A stretch of 64,000 nt of DNA, taken from Lachnospiraceae bacterium (GTDB lineage Bacteria > Bacillota > Clostridia > Lachnospirales > Lachnospiraceae). This document shows positions 44,173 through 53,502 of the stretch, piece after piece (position 1 is the first letter of the stretch; every line of letters starts with the position of its first letter). The stretch is taken from positions 186,001-250,000 of the forward strand of contig JABZIZ010000001.1 in NCBI GenBank assembly GCA_015258065.1, given 5' to 3'. The notes below the pieces were generated by a model, which saw only the letters and a list, made by a program, of their open reading frames with translations, made no database searches and was not told the DNA's origin. A program made the translations under genes and the position numbers.

Positions 44173-44871
44173 TTATTCTTTTACGATCTCCTGTACAATT
44201 CTCTCCACATGAATTTTTAACGTATTCAGATAGGGGAGAGACGACTCTTCCTCTTCCCTGAATACCAGCGGCAGTTCCGTACAGCCAAGGACCAGAGCTT
44301 CGATTCCGTCCCTTTCCTGCATTTGACGCGCAATCTGATGAAAGCAGGCAGACACCTCCGGCTCCACCACCTCGTTCACCAGATCCGAGTAGATTTTATC
44401 ACTGATGTATTCCTGATCCGCCTCCTGTGGCGTGATCACTTGAATCCCTCTGTGGGTAAAGGCTTTTTTAAAAAAATCATTCTGCATCGTGAACTTTGTG
44501 CCTAAAAGACCAACCTTCTGATATCCTCTTCTCTTTGCTTCCTCCGCACAGGCCTCCACGATGGAAAGCAGCGGAATGGGGCTTTTTTCCTGCACCTCAT
44601 CAAAGATCAGATGCGCCGTGTTGGCAGCCAGAATGGCAAAGTCACAGCCCGACGCCGCCAGTCTCCCGACTGCTTCCACCGTAAAAGAAATGAGTTTCTC
44701 CATTTCTTTTTGATCGCATAACCTCACCCACTCAAAGAGGTCGATGCTCTCAATGGAAACGGGCGGATAAAACGGGTGGCCTATGCGTTCCTGTACTCCA
44801 TAAACAATATCATGATAATAGGAGATGGTCGACTCCGGCCCGATTCCCCCGACGATTCCGACTTTTTTCAT
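44173..44871 (-). CDS. Aspartate/glutamate racemase family protein
   Basis: A 232-aa member of the cofactor-independent racemase family, starting VGIVGGIGPESTISYYHDI. The second catalytic cysteine is present in LVLGCTELPL, but the first site, normally CNT or TNT, reads AANTAH, with Ala at the first catalytic position. The enzyme may therefore act as a one-base isomerase, decarboxylase-like or binding protein rather than a two-base racemase. The gene precedes nothing on its strand but is 64 nt after brnQ. Confidence 0.85.
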   Translation of the reverse strand: MKKVGIVGGIGPESTISYYHDIVYGVQERIGHPFYPPVSIESIDLFEWVRLCDQKEMEKLISFTVEAVGRLAASGCDFAILAANTAHLIFDEVQEKSPIPLLSIVEACAEEAKRRGYQKVGLLGTKFTMQNDFFKKAFTHRGIQVITPQEADQEYISDKIYSDLVNEVVEPEVSACFHQIARQMQERDGIEALVLGCTELPLVFREEEESSLPYLNTLKIHVERIVQEIVKE

Positions 44872-44935
44872 TTGCCCTCCTTATGCTTCGCAGGTCTTTC
44901 AATGCGGCGTTTCTGCAACCAGGATCCCCTCTCTC

Positions 44936-46270
44936 TTATGCTTCGTAGGAGCTCCCTCCGCGCAATTTGACAATCAGCGCTCCGACGATAAAACAGATGG
45001 CCCCCGGAACCAGCCAGGCAAAACCGTCCCCGGAGAAGGGGATCTTCTGATAGATCTGCTCCAGAAGTGGAAGATGCAGGTTGGTAATCCCGCTTGTATT
45101 CATGGTGACAACCGCTTCATAGATGCCCACGAGGGTTGCGGCAAACATCGCCCCCTTCCACGCCCCATGATTGGGCACCCATCTTCTAAAGACGCCGAGA
45201 AGGGTTAGCACGATGGCCATCGGATAAATGAAGACAAAGATGGCAAAGGTATAGCGAATGATGTTGGATACGCCAACGCAGGCGAGGAGAAAACAAAGGG
45301 CCGCATAGACATACAGGCAACCTTTGTACGGCACCTTCCCTCCCGAAACATCCACCGTCAGGTTGACGATGAGGGAGAGCACGCCGATGGTGGTCGTTAA
45401 GCAGGCGAGGAAGATCCCGATTCCCAGCGCCACCGTACCGAACCTTCCGGAAACCGCATGCACAAGGGCAAGGAGCAAAGCGGTCTGATCCGTTTCATCC
45501 GCAAACTTCCCCGATCCCGTGGCGCCGAGATAGAGGAGTCCCCCGTAGACCACTAACAGGCAAAGAACCGCCACAAGAGCGGACAAAAGGACAATGCTTC
45601 TGCGTTCCTTCCTCTCTGTATATCCCTTTGCTTTTACCGAAGCGATAAAAGTAGAAACCAGCGCGATGCCGACTGCCACGTCTCCCGTCTGGTAGCCCTG
45701 TAGAAACGCATAGGTAAAAATGCCTGTTTCCTTGGGCCTTGCGGGAATACCGATCGGGTGAATGACTGCTAGAGCGACAATAAGGAGAAGCATGATCAGC
45801 AAAAAAGGAGTGAGGTATTTCCCCACAATGTCCACAATTTTGGACGGGTTGTTCGCCAGGTACAGGACGATCCCGAAGTAGGCGGCGAGCAGAAGAATCC
45901 GCACGACATGGTTTCCCTGCAGAGAGGGAAAGATGCCGAAGATCCCTGTTTCCACGCCAACGCCTGCCTGTCTCGGCGGTCCGACGGTCAGGATAAAGAT
46001 AATAAAAAAGACGGAATAGGCCTTTAGGAACCATGGTGCCACCGGTGCGCAAAGCCCCTCAAAGGTGCCCCCCATGTTGTCGGTTGCAAGAATCGTTGCA
46101 ATCGGCAGGATAATGCCGGACAGGGCGAGTCCCAAAATGGCAATTCCCCATTTTTCTCCCGCCGCAATGCCGATCACCGGCGGAAAGACCAGATTTCCCG
46201 CTCCAAAAAAAACCGCAAACATCGCAAAGCCGATAATCAATGAATCTCTCCATTTACGCCCCATAACCAT
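44936..46270 (-). CDS. brnQ: Branched-chain amino acid transport system II carrier protein
   Basis: A 444-aa Na+-coupled LIVCS-family carrier with 12 membrane segments; the N-terminus FAVFFGAGNLVFPP is the family signature, followed by GPPRQAGVGVE. It imports leucine, isoleucine and valine. ATG 46270 has GAGGAGAGG just upstream and overlaps closely with the end of the preceding hypothetical gene; 46264 is an alternative ATG. Confidence 0.92.
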   Translation of the reverse strand: MVMGRKWRDSLIIGFAMFAVFFGAGNLVFPPVIGIAAGEKWGIAILGLALSGIILPIATILATDNMGGTFEGLCAPVAPWFLKAYSVFFIIFILTVGPPRQAGVGVETGIFGIFPSLQGNHVVRILLLAAYFGIVLYLANNPSKIVDIVGKYLTPFLLIMLLLIVALAVIHPIGIPARPKETGIFTYAFLQGYQTGDVAVGIALVSTFIASVKAKGYTERKERRSIVLLSALVAVLCLLVVYGGLLYLGATGSGKFADETDQTALLLALVHAVSGRFGTVALGIGIFLACLTTTIGVLSLIVNLTVDVSGGKVPYKGCLYVYAALCFLLACVGVSNIIRYTFAIFVFIYPMAIVLTLLGVFRRWVPNHGAWKGAMFAATLVGIYEAVVTMNTSGITNLHLPLLEQIYQKIPFSGDGFAWLVPGAICFIVGALIVKLRGGSSYEA

Positions 46271-46278
46271 TCCTCTCC

Positions 46279-47058
46279 TCACTCCGGCATTCTCACATCG
46301 CAGCCATAGAAATGGATGTGGTCATAAGCAATCTGCCAGTCCTCCGATACACTTCCATCCGGATTCTGGAAAAAAGTCGAATTCATATACCGCTCCAAGA
46401 TGTACTCGCTTGTCTTCTGGTCAAAACCGTTTCCCCTGCTGAAATCCACCACACGCCCCACATTTCTGGCAAGGGCCGCCTCTATGATCGGCAGGGTCAA
46501 TTCATTCAGCCCCAGCGACATATCCGGGAAATCGAAGAAGCCACCCTTCTCTGATTTATACAGGCTCAGATAACTGAGCGTTCCGTTGGAAACGCACTTC
46601 ACCCTTTTCATTTCGCTTAAGTTCATCTGGTGCTTGGCTCCTTTTAACACTCCCCCTTCCAAATGGACTCCTTTTTCCTTGAAAGTAAAGCAGACATCCA
46701 GGTTCAGCGCATCCAGGTTATTCGGGAATTCTTCTCCCAGTTTGCTCTCTGCAAAAGCGATCAGAATGGACTTGGTCTCAATGATATTATTCCCTGCAAT
46801 CGTCGCATCCCTCCTGTCCGTGACATCTGTATCAATTTCTGCAAAGGTTTTCCATTCATCATTCCGAAAAGCGACCTGATAATGCTGATTCTGGTTGCAA
46901 TAATTGGACAGGAAAAGACCCTTCACCTCCGAAAATTTAACATCCACATCCTTCTTCCCGTTCTTCGTCCGGTAGGACAATCCCTCTCCATTCACCGATA
47001 ACTGGTATTTATTCGGCACCTCGAAATGCAGTTCTCCCTGCGCAAATTGTCTTTTCAT
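46279..47058 (-). CDS. Conserved hypothetical protein, possibly PH-like/GRAM-type domain repeat
   Basis: A 259-aa soluble protein with no signal peptide or membrane segment. Its sequence is rich in alternating beta-strand patterns (LHFEVPNKYQLSVNGEGLSY, split here, and VKGLFLSNY), compatible with a beta-sandwich or PH-like fold repeated twice. I do not recognise it. Its stop overlaps the brnQ ribosome-binding site, so the two are probably co-expressed. The 330-bp gap upstream contains only a ~31-bp imperfect duplication near 47158-47205 and the rhaB promoter. Confidence 0.65.
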   Translation of the reverse strand: MKRQFAQGELHFEVPNKYQLSVNGEGLSYRTKNGKKDVDVKFSEVKGLFLSNYCNQNQHYQVAFRNDEWKTFAEIDTDVTDRRDATIAGNNIIETKSILIAFAESKLGEEFPNNLDALNLDVCFTFKEKGVHLEGGVLKGAKHQMNLSEMKRVKCVSNGTLSYLSLYKSEKGGFFDFPDMSLGLNELTLPIIEAALARNVGRVVDFSRGNGFDQKTSEYILERYMNSTFFQNPDGSVSEDWQIAYDHIHFYGCDVRMPE

Positions 47059-47280
47059 TCGAATTCCTCATTCCTTTCCTCTGACACGATTCTGCTGCCT
47101 TTCCTGTCTAAAAAGCATGAATCTCACTCCCATAAAATTCTTACTTCCTGTCCTCATAGGGCTCCTCTGCAAGCTTTCCGCTCCCATCAGGCTCTTCTGC
47201 AAGCATAGTGATTTTTCGGTATTTTGTCCAGCTATAATCCACAAGCCTGCTTTCATCATTTTGCCCGGCCTGCAATCAAC

Positions 47281-47309
47281 TAGACAGTTTTCTTTGAATG
47301 GTATAGGAT
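47281..47309 (+). promoter_or_regulatory. Possible promoter of rhaBAD
   Basis: TAGACA at 47281-47286 and TAGGAT at 47304-47309 are spaced by 17 bases, about 80 nt before the rhaB start. Both boxes have one or two departures from consensus, as expected for an activated catabolic promoter. Confidence 0.4.
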
Positions 47310-47388
47310 GAAAAAAAAAGGTCTTTTGACTAAAATCGGTAACAATCACTTCCCGTGCGGGACATCAAAAAGATACGAGGTTGACGAT

Positions 47389-48681
47389 ATGAAATATTAT
47401 CTTGCTATCGACATCGGCGCATCTTCCGGACGACATATTCTGGGCTGGCATGAAGATGAGAGAGTCAAAACCAGAGAAATCTATCGTTTTCACAACGGGG
47501 TGGAGCATTTAGACGGCCATCTTGTTTGGAACATAGATGCGCTTCTGCAACACGTCAAAAGAGGAATTTCCACTGCCCTTTCCGCCGTCGATAAAGTTTC
47601 CGAAAGCTCCCGGATCGCAAGTCTTTCGATTGATACCTGGGGTGTGGATTATGTTCTGATGAGTGGAGACAAGGAGGTTTCTCCCGTCTATGCTTACCGG
47701 GACAGTCGAACCGAAATCGTGATCCCGAAGGTGCATGCGCTTCTTCCCTTTGATACCTTATATGAAAGAACCGGCTGCCAGTTCCAGTCGTTCAATACGA
47801 TTTATCAGCTCTACGCCGACAAAGAGGGAGGGCGTCTGAACGGCGTAACCGACTTCCTCATGATTCCGGAATATCTGCTCTACAAACTCTGTGGCGTCAA
47901 GACAAAAGAATATACGAATGCCACCACGACCGGAATGGTAAATGCGAAAACCGGCACCTTTGATCCTTTCTTATATGAGACCCTCGGCCTTCCTAAAGAG
48001 CTTTTCCCTTCTCCCGTACAGCCCGGCGGCATCCTTGGCGAATACAAAGGCATCCGGTGTATGCTGGGCGCCACGCACGACACCGCTTCTGCGGTGGAGG
48101 GAATCCCGATGGAGGGTAACCATCCCTATATTTCTTCTGGAACCTGGTCTCTCCTTGGTGTAAAAACACCGCACCCTCTCACGGACAAAGCCAGTCAGGC
48201 GGCGAATTATTCGAACGAGGGAGGCGTCGGTTATAATCGTTACCAAAAGAACATCATGGGCATGTGGCTGGTGAACGGTCTCAAAAAAGAAATTGCGGAC
48301 GAGCTCGAATTTGCTCATCTGGTAGACCTTGCCAGAAGGAGCCGCTGTGATCTTCTGATCGACGCCAACAACCCTGAATTCCTGGCACCCGGAAGCATGA
48401 AGGCAGCCTTTGACAATGCGACAAACGGAAAGCTGCATAACATCGGTGATTATTTCCGCTGTGCTTACCGCTCGCTTGCGCAGAATTATGTGAAGGCTCT
48501 GACGGAACTGGAGACCAACACGGGCACGAAATATGAAAAGCTGTATATCGTTGGCGGTGGTGCCAAAAACGCCTTTTTAAACGAGGAAACAGAGACTGCC
48601 ACAAAAAAACAGGTCATCGCACTTCCCATCGAGGCCACTGCCCTGGGAAATCTGAAGATGCAAATGGAGGCTGACAAATGA
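47389..48681 (+). CDS. rhaB: Rhamnulokinase
   Basis: A 430-aa FGGY kinase that phosphorylates L-rhamnulose. The phosphate loop IDIGASSGRHILG, WNIDALLQHVKRGI and DTWGVDYVLM blocks are characteristic of RhaB, and VGGGAKN forms the nucleotide site. It is slightly shorter than the ~450-490 aa of most homologues, mainly at the C-terminus. ATG 47389 is 8 nt after GAGG; the frame extends upstream to 47308 without homology. The stop overlaps the rhaA start by 4 bp. Confidence 0.9.
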   Translation: MKYYLAIDIGASSGRHILGWHEDERVKTREIYRFHNGVEHLDGHLVWNIDALLQHVKRGISTALSAVDKVSESSRIASLSIDTWGVDYVLMSGDKEVSPVYAYRDSRTEIVIPKVHALLPFDTLYERTGCQFQSFNTIYQLYADKEGGRLNGVTDFLMIPEYLLYKLCGVKTKEYTNATTTGMVNAKTGTFDPFLYETLGLPKELFPSPVQPGGILGEYKGIRCMLGATHDTASAVEGIPMEGNHPYISSGTWSLLGVKTPHPLTDKASQAANYSNEGGVGYNRYQKNIMGMWLVNGLKKEIADELEFAHLVDLARRSRCDLLIDANNPEFLAPGSMKAAFDNATNGKLHNIGDYFRCAYRSLAQNYVKALTELETNTGTKYEKLYIVGGGAKNAFLNEETETATKKQVIALPIEATALGNLKMQMEADK

Positions 48682-49928
48682 GTTATCAGGAAGCAAAAGA
48701 AAAATATGCATCCCTCGGCATTGATACGGATGTTGCGCTGCAGAAGTTGCAGGACGTTCCCCTTTCTCTGCACTGCTGGCAGGGAGACGATGTAAGGGGT
48801 TTTGATACCGACCCCGATGCGCCGTTAACCGGGGGCATCCAGACCACCGGCAATTATCCGGGAAAAGCCGGAAACCCGCAGGAGCTGATGTCGGATATCG
48901 AAGAGGTGCTGCGCCTTTCTCCCGGCAAAAAAAAGCTGAACCTGCACGCCAACTATGCCATTTTTGAAAAAGGAAAATGGGTGGATCGTGATCAGTTAGA
49001 GCCTAAGCACTTTGCGCCCTGGGTTGATTTTTGCAAAAAGAACCACCTCGGCGCCGACTTCAATCCCACCTTTTTTTCTCATCCCAAATGCGATCCCTTA
49101 ACCCTCAGCAGCCCGAACGAAGAAACCAGAAGCTTCTGGATCCGACACGGCAAGGCCTGTGTGCGCATCTCACAGTATCTGGCAGAATCGCTTGACTGCG
49201 TCTGCACCATGAATATCTGGACGGGAGACGGTTTTAAAGACATCCCCGCCGACCGTCTGGGTCCCCGGATGCGTTATAAAGAATCCATAGATGAAATTCT
49301 GTCCGAGCCCTATGATTTTCACAAGGTGAAGCCCTGCGTGGAAAGCAAGGTCTTCGGCATCGGGGTAGAAAGCTATACCGCAGGAAGTGCCGAATTCGCC
49401 TTAAGCTATGCAGCAATGAACCCCGGAAAATGCATTCCGCTGATGGACAACGGACACTATCATCCGACGGAAGTCGTCAGCGATAAGATTCCGGCGCTTC
49501 TGACCTTTTTCCCGGAAATTGCTTTGCACATCACCAGACCGGTGCGCTGGGACAGCGACCATGTCGTCCTCTTTGACGATGAGACAAAGGAAATCTGCAA
49601 GGAGATCGTGCGCTGCGGCGGACTTGAGGGTCGTGTGTTTATGGCACTGGATTATTTTGACGCTTCCATCAACCGCCTCGCCGCCTGGGTCACCGGTTTC
49701 CGCAATGTCCAGAAGTCCCTTCTCTACGCGCTCCTTTCCCCGGATCTGACCGCCGATCAAAATGACGGAAATTTCACCGCCCTGCTCGTCAAGCAGGAAG
49801 AATATAAAACCCTTCCTTTCGGAGAAGTGTGGGCACAGTACTGTAAGCAGTGTGGAGTCCCGGAAGACGGAACCTGGCTTGCGGAAATACAGAGATATGA
49901 ACAGGAAGTCCTGTCAAAGAGAGGCTGA
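48678..49928 (+). CDS. rhaA: L-rhamnose isomerase
   Basis: A 416-aa metal-dependent isomerase converting L-rhamnose to L-rhamnulose. Typical blocks are PLSLHCWQGDDVRGFD, ADFNPTFFSHPKC, ESKVFGIGVESYTAGS and LDYFDASINR, which include the metal-binding acids and histidines. Length matches the family. It overlaps rhaB by 4 bp (ATGA) and is followed by rhaD after a 44-nt gap. Confidence 0.96.
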   Translation: MSYQEAKEKYASLGIDTDVALQKLQDVPLSLHCWQGDDVRGFDTDPDAPLTGGIQTTGNYPGKAGNPQELMSDIEEVLRLSPGKKKLNLHANYAIFEKGKWVDRDQLEPKHFAPWVDFCKKNHLGADFNPTFFSHPKCDPLTLSSPNEETRSFWIRHGKACVRISQYLAESLDCVCTMNIWTGDGFKDIPADRLGPRMRYKESIDEILSEPYDFHKVKPCVESKVFGIGVESYTAGSAEFALSYAAMNPGKCIPLMDNGHYHPTEVVSDKIPALLTFFPEIALHITRPVRWDSDHVVLFDDETKEICKEIVRCGGLEGRVFMALDYFDASINRLAAWVTGFRNVQKSLLYALLSPDLTADQNDGNFTALLVKQEEYKTLPFGEVWAQYCKQCGVPEDGTWLAEIQRYEQEVLSKRG

Positions 49929-49972
49929 TCCACTGGCTTCGACCGGGAAATTGCTTATTTTTAGGAGAATTC

Positions 49973-50785
49973 ATGATGAAAGATATTTTGACGCAACCCT
50001 GGATGGTGGAAATGATCCTCACCACCACCAATATGTACAACCATGGCTGGGACGAGCGCAATGGCGGAAATGTCAGCCTCCTGCTGGATTCGGATTCGTA
50101 TGGTGAATATGCGAATCTCCCCGTCCTGCGAAAAATTCCGACCGGTTTTTCCTGTCCGGATCTGGAAGGGAAATATTTTCTCGTCACAGGCACCGGCAAA
50201 TACTTTAAAAATGTACAGTACGCCCCGGAGGTAAATCTCGGTCTCGTTCGACTCACCGAGGAAGGAAAAACAGCAGAGCTCCTCTGGGGCTTTGCGGACG
50301 GCGGGAAATTTACTTCAGAATTTCCTGCGCACATGATGAGCCATGCTGCCCGCTTGCAGATCGATCCGGAAAACCATGTGGTCATGCACTGCCACCCGGC
50401 CAATCTTCTTGCCATGACCTACGTTCATTCGTTGGATGAGCGGGAATTCACCCGTACCCTCTGGCAGATGAGTACGGAATGTGTTGTTGTCTTTCCGGAC
50501 GGGGTCAATGTTCTGCCCTGGATGCTCTGCGGCACCAACGAGATCGGACTCGCCACCGCTAAGAAAATGGAGAGCGCCCGTCTCGTCATCTGGGCGATGC
50601 ACGGCATCTACGGTGCGGGAAAGGATCTGGATGAAACCTTCGGCCTCATCGAAACCGCCGAAAAGGCTGCCGAAATCTATATGAAGACGGCGCATCTTCC
50701 CCGGATCAATACCATTAAGGATGCTCAACTGAGAGAACTGGAAGTTCGATTTGGAGTCAAAGCAAGAGAGGGTTACCTGCAATAA
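49973..50785 (+). CDS. rhaD: Rhamnulose-1-phosphate aldolase
   Basis: A 270-aa class II aldolase that splits L-rhamnulose 1-phosphate into dihydroxyacetone phosphate and L-lactaldehyde. The zinc ligands are in MHCHPANLLAMTYVH and a later MHGIYGAG, and NMYNHGWDERNGGNVS is the N-terminal signature. It completes the rhaBAD pathway. The stop codon lies inside the loop of the terminator hairpin. No rhamnose transporter or regulator is in the window. Confidence 0.94.
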   Translation: MMKDILTQPWMVEMILTTTNMYNHGWDERNGGNVSLLLDSDSYGEYANLPVLRKIPTGFSCPDLEGKYFLVTGTGKYFKNVQYAPEVNLGLVRLTEEGKTAELLWGFADGGKFTSEFPAHMMSHAARLQIDPENHVVMHCHPANLLAMTYVHSLDEREFTRTLWQMSTECVVVFPDGVNVLPWMLCGTNEIGLATAKKMESARLVIWAMHGIYGAGKDLDETFGLIETAEKAAEIYMKTAHLPRINTIKDAQLRELEVRFGVKAREGYLQ

Positions 50786-50803
50786 GCGGGTACCCTCCCT
50801 TTT
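50768..50803 (+). terminator. Terminator of rhaBAD, overlapping the rhaD stop codon
   Basis: GAGGGT(T)ACCTGC pairs with GCGGGTACCCTC around an AATAA loop that contains the stop codon; CCTTTTC follows. The ribosome at the stop codon will occupy the hairpin loop. Confidence 0.7.
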
Positions 50804-50806
50804 CTG

Positions 50807-50918
50807 TCTACGTCAGCTCACTTCGCTGCTAATTCACAGGCTCTTTCTACGCCAGCCCATTTCGCTGCTATTTCACAGGCTCTTTCTATGCCCGCTCACT
50901 TCGCTGCTACTTCACCAG
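50807..50918. repeat. 39-bp tandem repeat between rhaD and the phosphoglucomutase gene
   Basis: Copies at 50807-50845, 50846-50884 and a partial 50885-50918 share CACTTCGCTGCTA and TTCACAGGCTCTT-like segments. The array follows the rhaD terminator and runs 12 bp into the 3' end of the converging phosphoglucomutase gene. Confidence 0.85.
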
Positions 50919-52631
50919 TCCCTTCACCGCCTCCGTGAGGGCTTCCAGCTCCTTCTCCGCCTCTTTGTCGCTTTCTGCGCAAACACCGATATAGAATTTT
51001 ATTTTGGGTTCCGTTCCCGATGGGCGGATGCAGCACCAGGCTTCCTTTTCTAAGGAAAAATAAAGGACATCGGACTTTGGTAGCTGCGACAAGGAATCTT
51101 CTCCCGTCCGGCAGTCATGGATTTTACCACTCTTGTAATCACGAAATTCCAAAACCTTCTTTCCTCCAATTTCCCCGGGAACGAGGGTTCGCACTTCCTC
51201 CATCATGGAGTGGATTTTCTCCGCTCCTTCCATTCCCTTCAGGGTGATGGGAATCAATTTTTCCTTATAATAACCGTACTTTTCAAACAGCTCCTTCATC
51301 CGGGTCAAAAGTGTCTTTCCGCAGTGCAGGTTCCAGGCTGCCGCATCGCAAAGCGCCATCACCGCCGTCACGGCGTCTTTATCTCTTGCAAAGGTTCCCT
51401 CCAGACAACCATAGCTTTCTTCATAGCCGAAAATGAATTGATGGCTGTGGTTTTCCTCGAAATGCTTGATCTGTTCTCCGATATATTTGAATCCCGTCAG
51501 GGTTTCGATCCGGGTTACGCCGTATTCCTTCGCCAAAGGGACACTCATTTTTCCGGAAACGATGGTCGTTACCACCGCTCCGTTTTCCGACAACGTCCCC
51601 CCTTCTTTTTTCTGGGAAAGGATATAATCAAGCAGAATCGTCCCCGTCATGTTCCCTGTAAAGCTTTCATAGGTGCCCGTCTCGCTGTTTCTGACATAAA
51701 CGCCCAGCCTGTCCGCATCCGGATCCGTCGCTAGAACCAGATCGGCACCGACGCCTTCTGCCAGTTCCAGTGCCAGTGCAAATGCTCTGGGATCCTCCGG
51801 ATTCGGATAGGAGACGGTAGGAAAGTTTCCATCCGGCACCTCCTGCTGCTCCACCACATAGACGTTTTTGAAGCCGAGTTCCTTCAGGATCCTCCTGACC
51901 CAGATATTTCCCGTCCCATGAAGAGGAGTATAAACAATCTTTAATTTCGCTGCCTGCTCTTTTATCATCTCCGGATGAATGGCTAGTGATTTGACCGCTT
52001 CGATATAGGCATCATCCACTTCCTCTCCGATCACACGATAGAGGTTCTTCGTCAATGCTTCTTCCTTCGTGAGGGTCCTTGTCTGTGCAAAATCCGTCAC
52101 CGCATTCACTTCCGCAATGATTTCCGCATCTCTGGGTGGCGTAATCTGTGCGCCGTCTTCCCAGTATACCTTATACCCGTTGTATTCCTTCGGATTATGG
52201 CTCGCCGTAATGACGATTCCCGCCGTGCATCCCAGTTGTCTGACCGCAAAAGAGAGCATGGGAGTCGGTCTTAAGGAGGGAAACACATAGGCGGGGATAC
52301 CGTTTCCCGCCAGGCAGAGGGCGGCATCCTGTGCAAATTCCTTCGAGTGATTGCGGGAATCAAAGGCAATAGCAACTCCCTGATTTTCCGTACCCTGTTT
52401 TTTTATATAGTTGGCTAACCCCTGAGTGGCTTTCCGAATGGTATAACGGTTCATCCGGTTGCTGCCCGCCCCCATGACGCCGCGCAGACCGCCCGTTCCA
52501 AACTCCAGCTCTTTATAAAACCGGTCTTCGATTTCCTTCTCATCGCCTTCGATTGCACGAAGCTCCTCTTTGGTCGCTTCATCCACCGCAGTGCTCCTTA
52601 ACCAACTCTCGTAATTCGCTCTTGCTGTCAT
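50907..52631 (-). CDS. pgcA: Phosphoglucomutase/phosphomannomutase family protein
   Basis: A 574-aa alpha-D-phosphohexomutase interconverting glucose 1- and 6-phosphate. The four active-site elements are visible: TASHNPKEYNGYK with the phosphoserine, the metal loop DPDADRLG, the sugar-binding GYEESYGC, and the phosphate-binding RPSGTEPKIKFY. It links sugar catabolism to glycogen and cell-wall precursors. The start lies 1 nt after the FNT gene stop, so it is co-transcribed with it. Its last codons overlap a 39-bp tandem repeat. Confidence 0.93.
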   Translation of the reverse strand: MTARANYESWLRSTAVDEATKEELRAIEGDEKEIEDRFYKELEFGTGGLRGVMGAGSNRMNRYTIRKATQGLANYIKKQGTENQGVAIAFDSRNHSKEFAQDAALCLAGNGIPAYVFPSLRPTPMLSFAVRQLGCTAGIVITASHNPKEYNGYKVYWEDGAQITPPRDAEIIAEVNAVTDFAQTRTLTKEEALTKNLYRVIGEEVDDAYIEAVKSLAIHPEMIKEQAAKLKIVYTPLHGTGNIWVRRILKELGFKNVYVVEQQEVPDGNFPTVSYPNPEDPRAFALALELAEGVGADLVLATDPDADRLGVYVRNSETGTYESFTGNMTGTILLDYILSQKKEGGTLSENGAVVTTIVSGKMSVPLAKEYGVTRIETLTGFKYIGEQIKHFEENHSHQFIFGYEESYGCLEGTFARDKDAVTAVMALCDAAAWNLHCGKTLLTRMKELFEKYGYYKEKLIPITLKGMEGAEKIHSMMEEVRTLVPGEIGGKKVLEFRDYKSGKIHDCRTGEDSLSQLPKSDVLYFSLEKEAWCCIRPSGTEPKIKFYIGVCAESDKEAEKELEALTEAVKGLVK

Positions 52632-52632
52632 C

Positions 52633-53502
52633 TTACTTTTCCTTCCCCGTCATATCCTCTGCAGGACGCGCTTCTTTTCCGTATAGAAAAAACAGGAATG
52701 CGCCGATCAAAAGCATTCCGCCAATGACGTTCCCGATGGTGACGGGCAGCTCATTGGTCAGGAAGAAATTTTTCCAGTTCAGCGCCTGCAGTTGATCTGC
52801 ACGGATCCCGTATTTTGTCACAGCCACTTCTACGAAACCCGGGTTCTTCGCCGCAAAAATTCCTGCCGGAATATAATACATATTGGCAACACAGTGTTCG
52901 AAGCCTCCGACCACAAAGGCGAAAATGGGGAGATAACTGGCCAGAATCTTTCCCGATACTTCCTTCGACAACCCCGCCATCACAACCCCGATGCAGACGA
53001 AGAAATTACAGAGAATTCCCGAAACCAGTGCACTCATGAAAGGGAGACTCGCTTTCGAGAGCGCAAGTTTAATGGTAAACGCTCCGACCGCACCATTTCC
53101 GATTCCGAACTGCCCGCTGAGGGCAACGAGTCCGGCAAAGAGAATGCCACCAAGGAGATTCGACACAAAGACCAAGCAAAGCACGCTGATCATACGGATC
53201 GCCCGGTACCTGTGCTTCAGCGCCCCTATCACCATCAGGCAGTCACCCGTAAAGAGTTCTCCGCCAAACAGGACCATCAGAACAAAGCCGATGGGAAAGA
53301 CCAGCCCCGCCGCCAGTCTTGCCAGACCGGCATTTGGGATCGCATGCATGGCGACACTGCTTGCCATGGCCCCTGCCGCAATCAGCGCCCCCGCCATTAC
53401 GCCCAACACGACTATCTGACTCTGTGGACGTTTCGTCTTACCCTCTCCCGCTAAGACCAGGTTTTCCGTTACCTCCGACATAGGCATTGCCATTTGTTTC
53501 AT
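52633..53502 (-). CDS. Formate/nitrite transporter (FNT) family channel
   Basis: A 289-aa membrane channel with six segments and the FNT signature GGELFTGDCLMV together with FVCIGVVMAGLSK. Such channels release formate, nitrite or lactate-type anions; export of formate from mixed-acid fermentation is the best guess here. ATG 53502 overlaps the stop of the ThrE-type gene (ATGA). A long frame open to 54081 only reflects the overlapping gene. Confidence 0.9.
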   Translation of the reverse strand: MKQMAMPMSEVTENLVLAGEGKTKRPQSQIVVLGVMAGALIAAGAMASSVAMHAIPNAGLARLAAGLVFPIGFVLMVLFGGELFTGDCLMVIGALKHRYRAIRMISVLCLVFVSNLLGGILFAGLVALSGQFGIGNGAVGAFTIKLALSKASLPFMSALVSGILCNFFVCIGVVMAGLSKEVSGKILASYLPIFAFVVGGFEHCVANMYYIPAGIFAAKNPGFVEVAVTKYGIRADQLQALNWKNFFLTNELPVTIGNVIGGMLLIGAFLFFLYGKEARPAEDMTGKEK

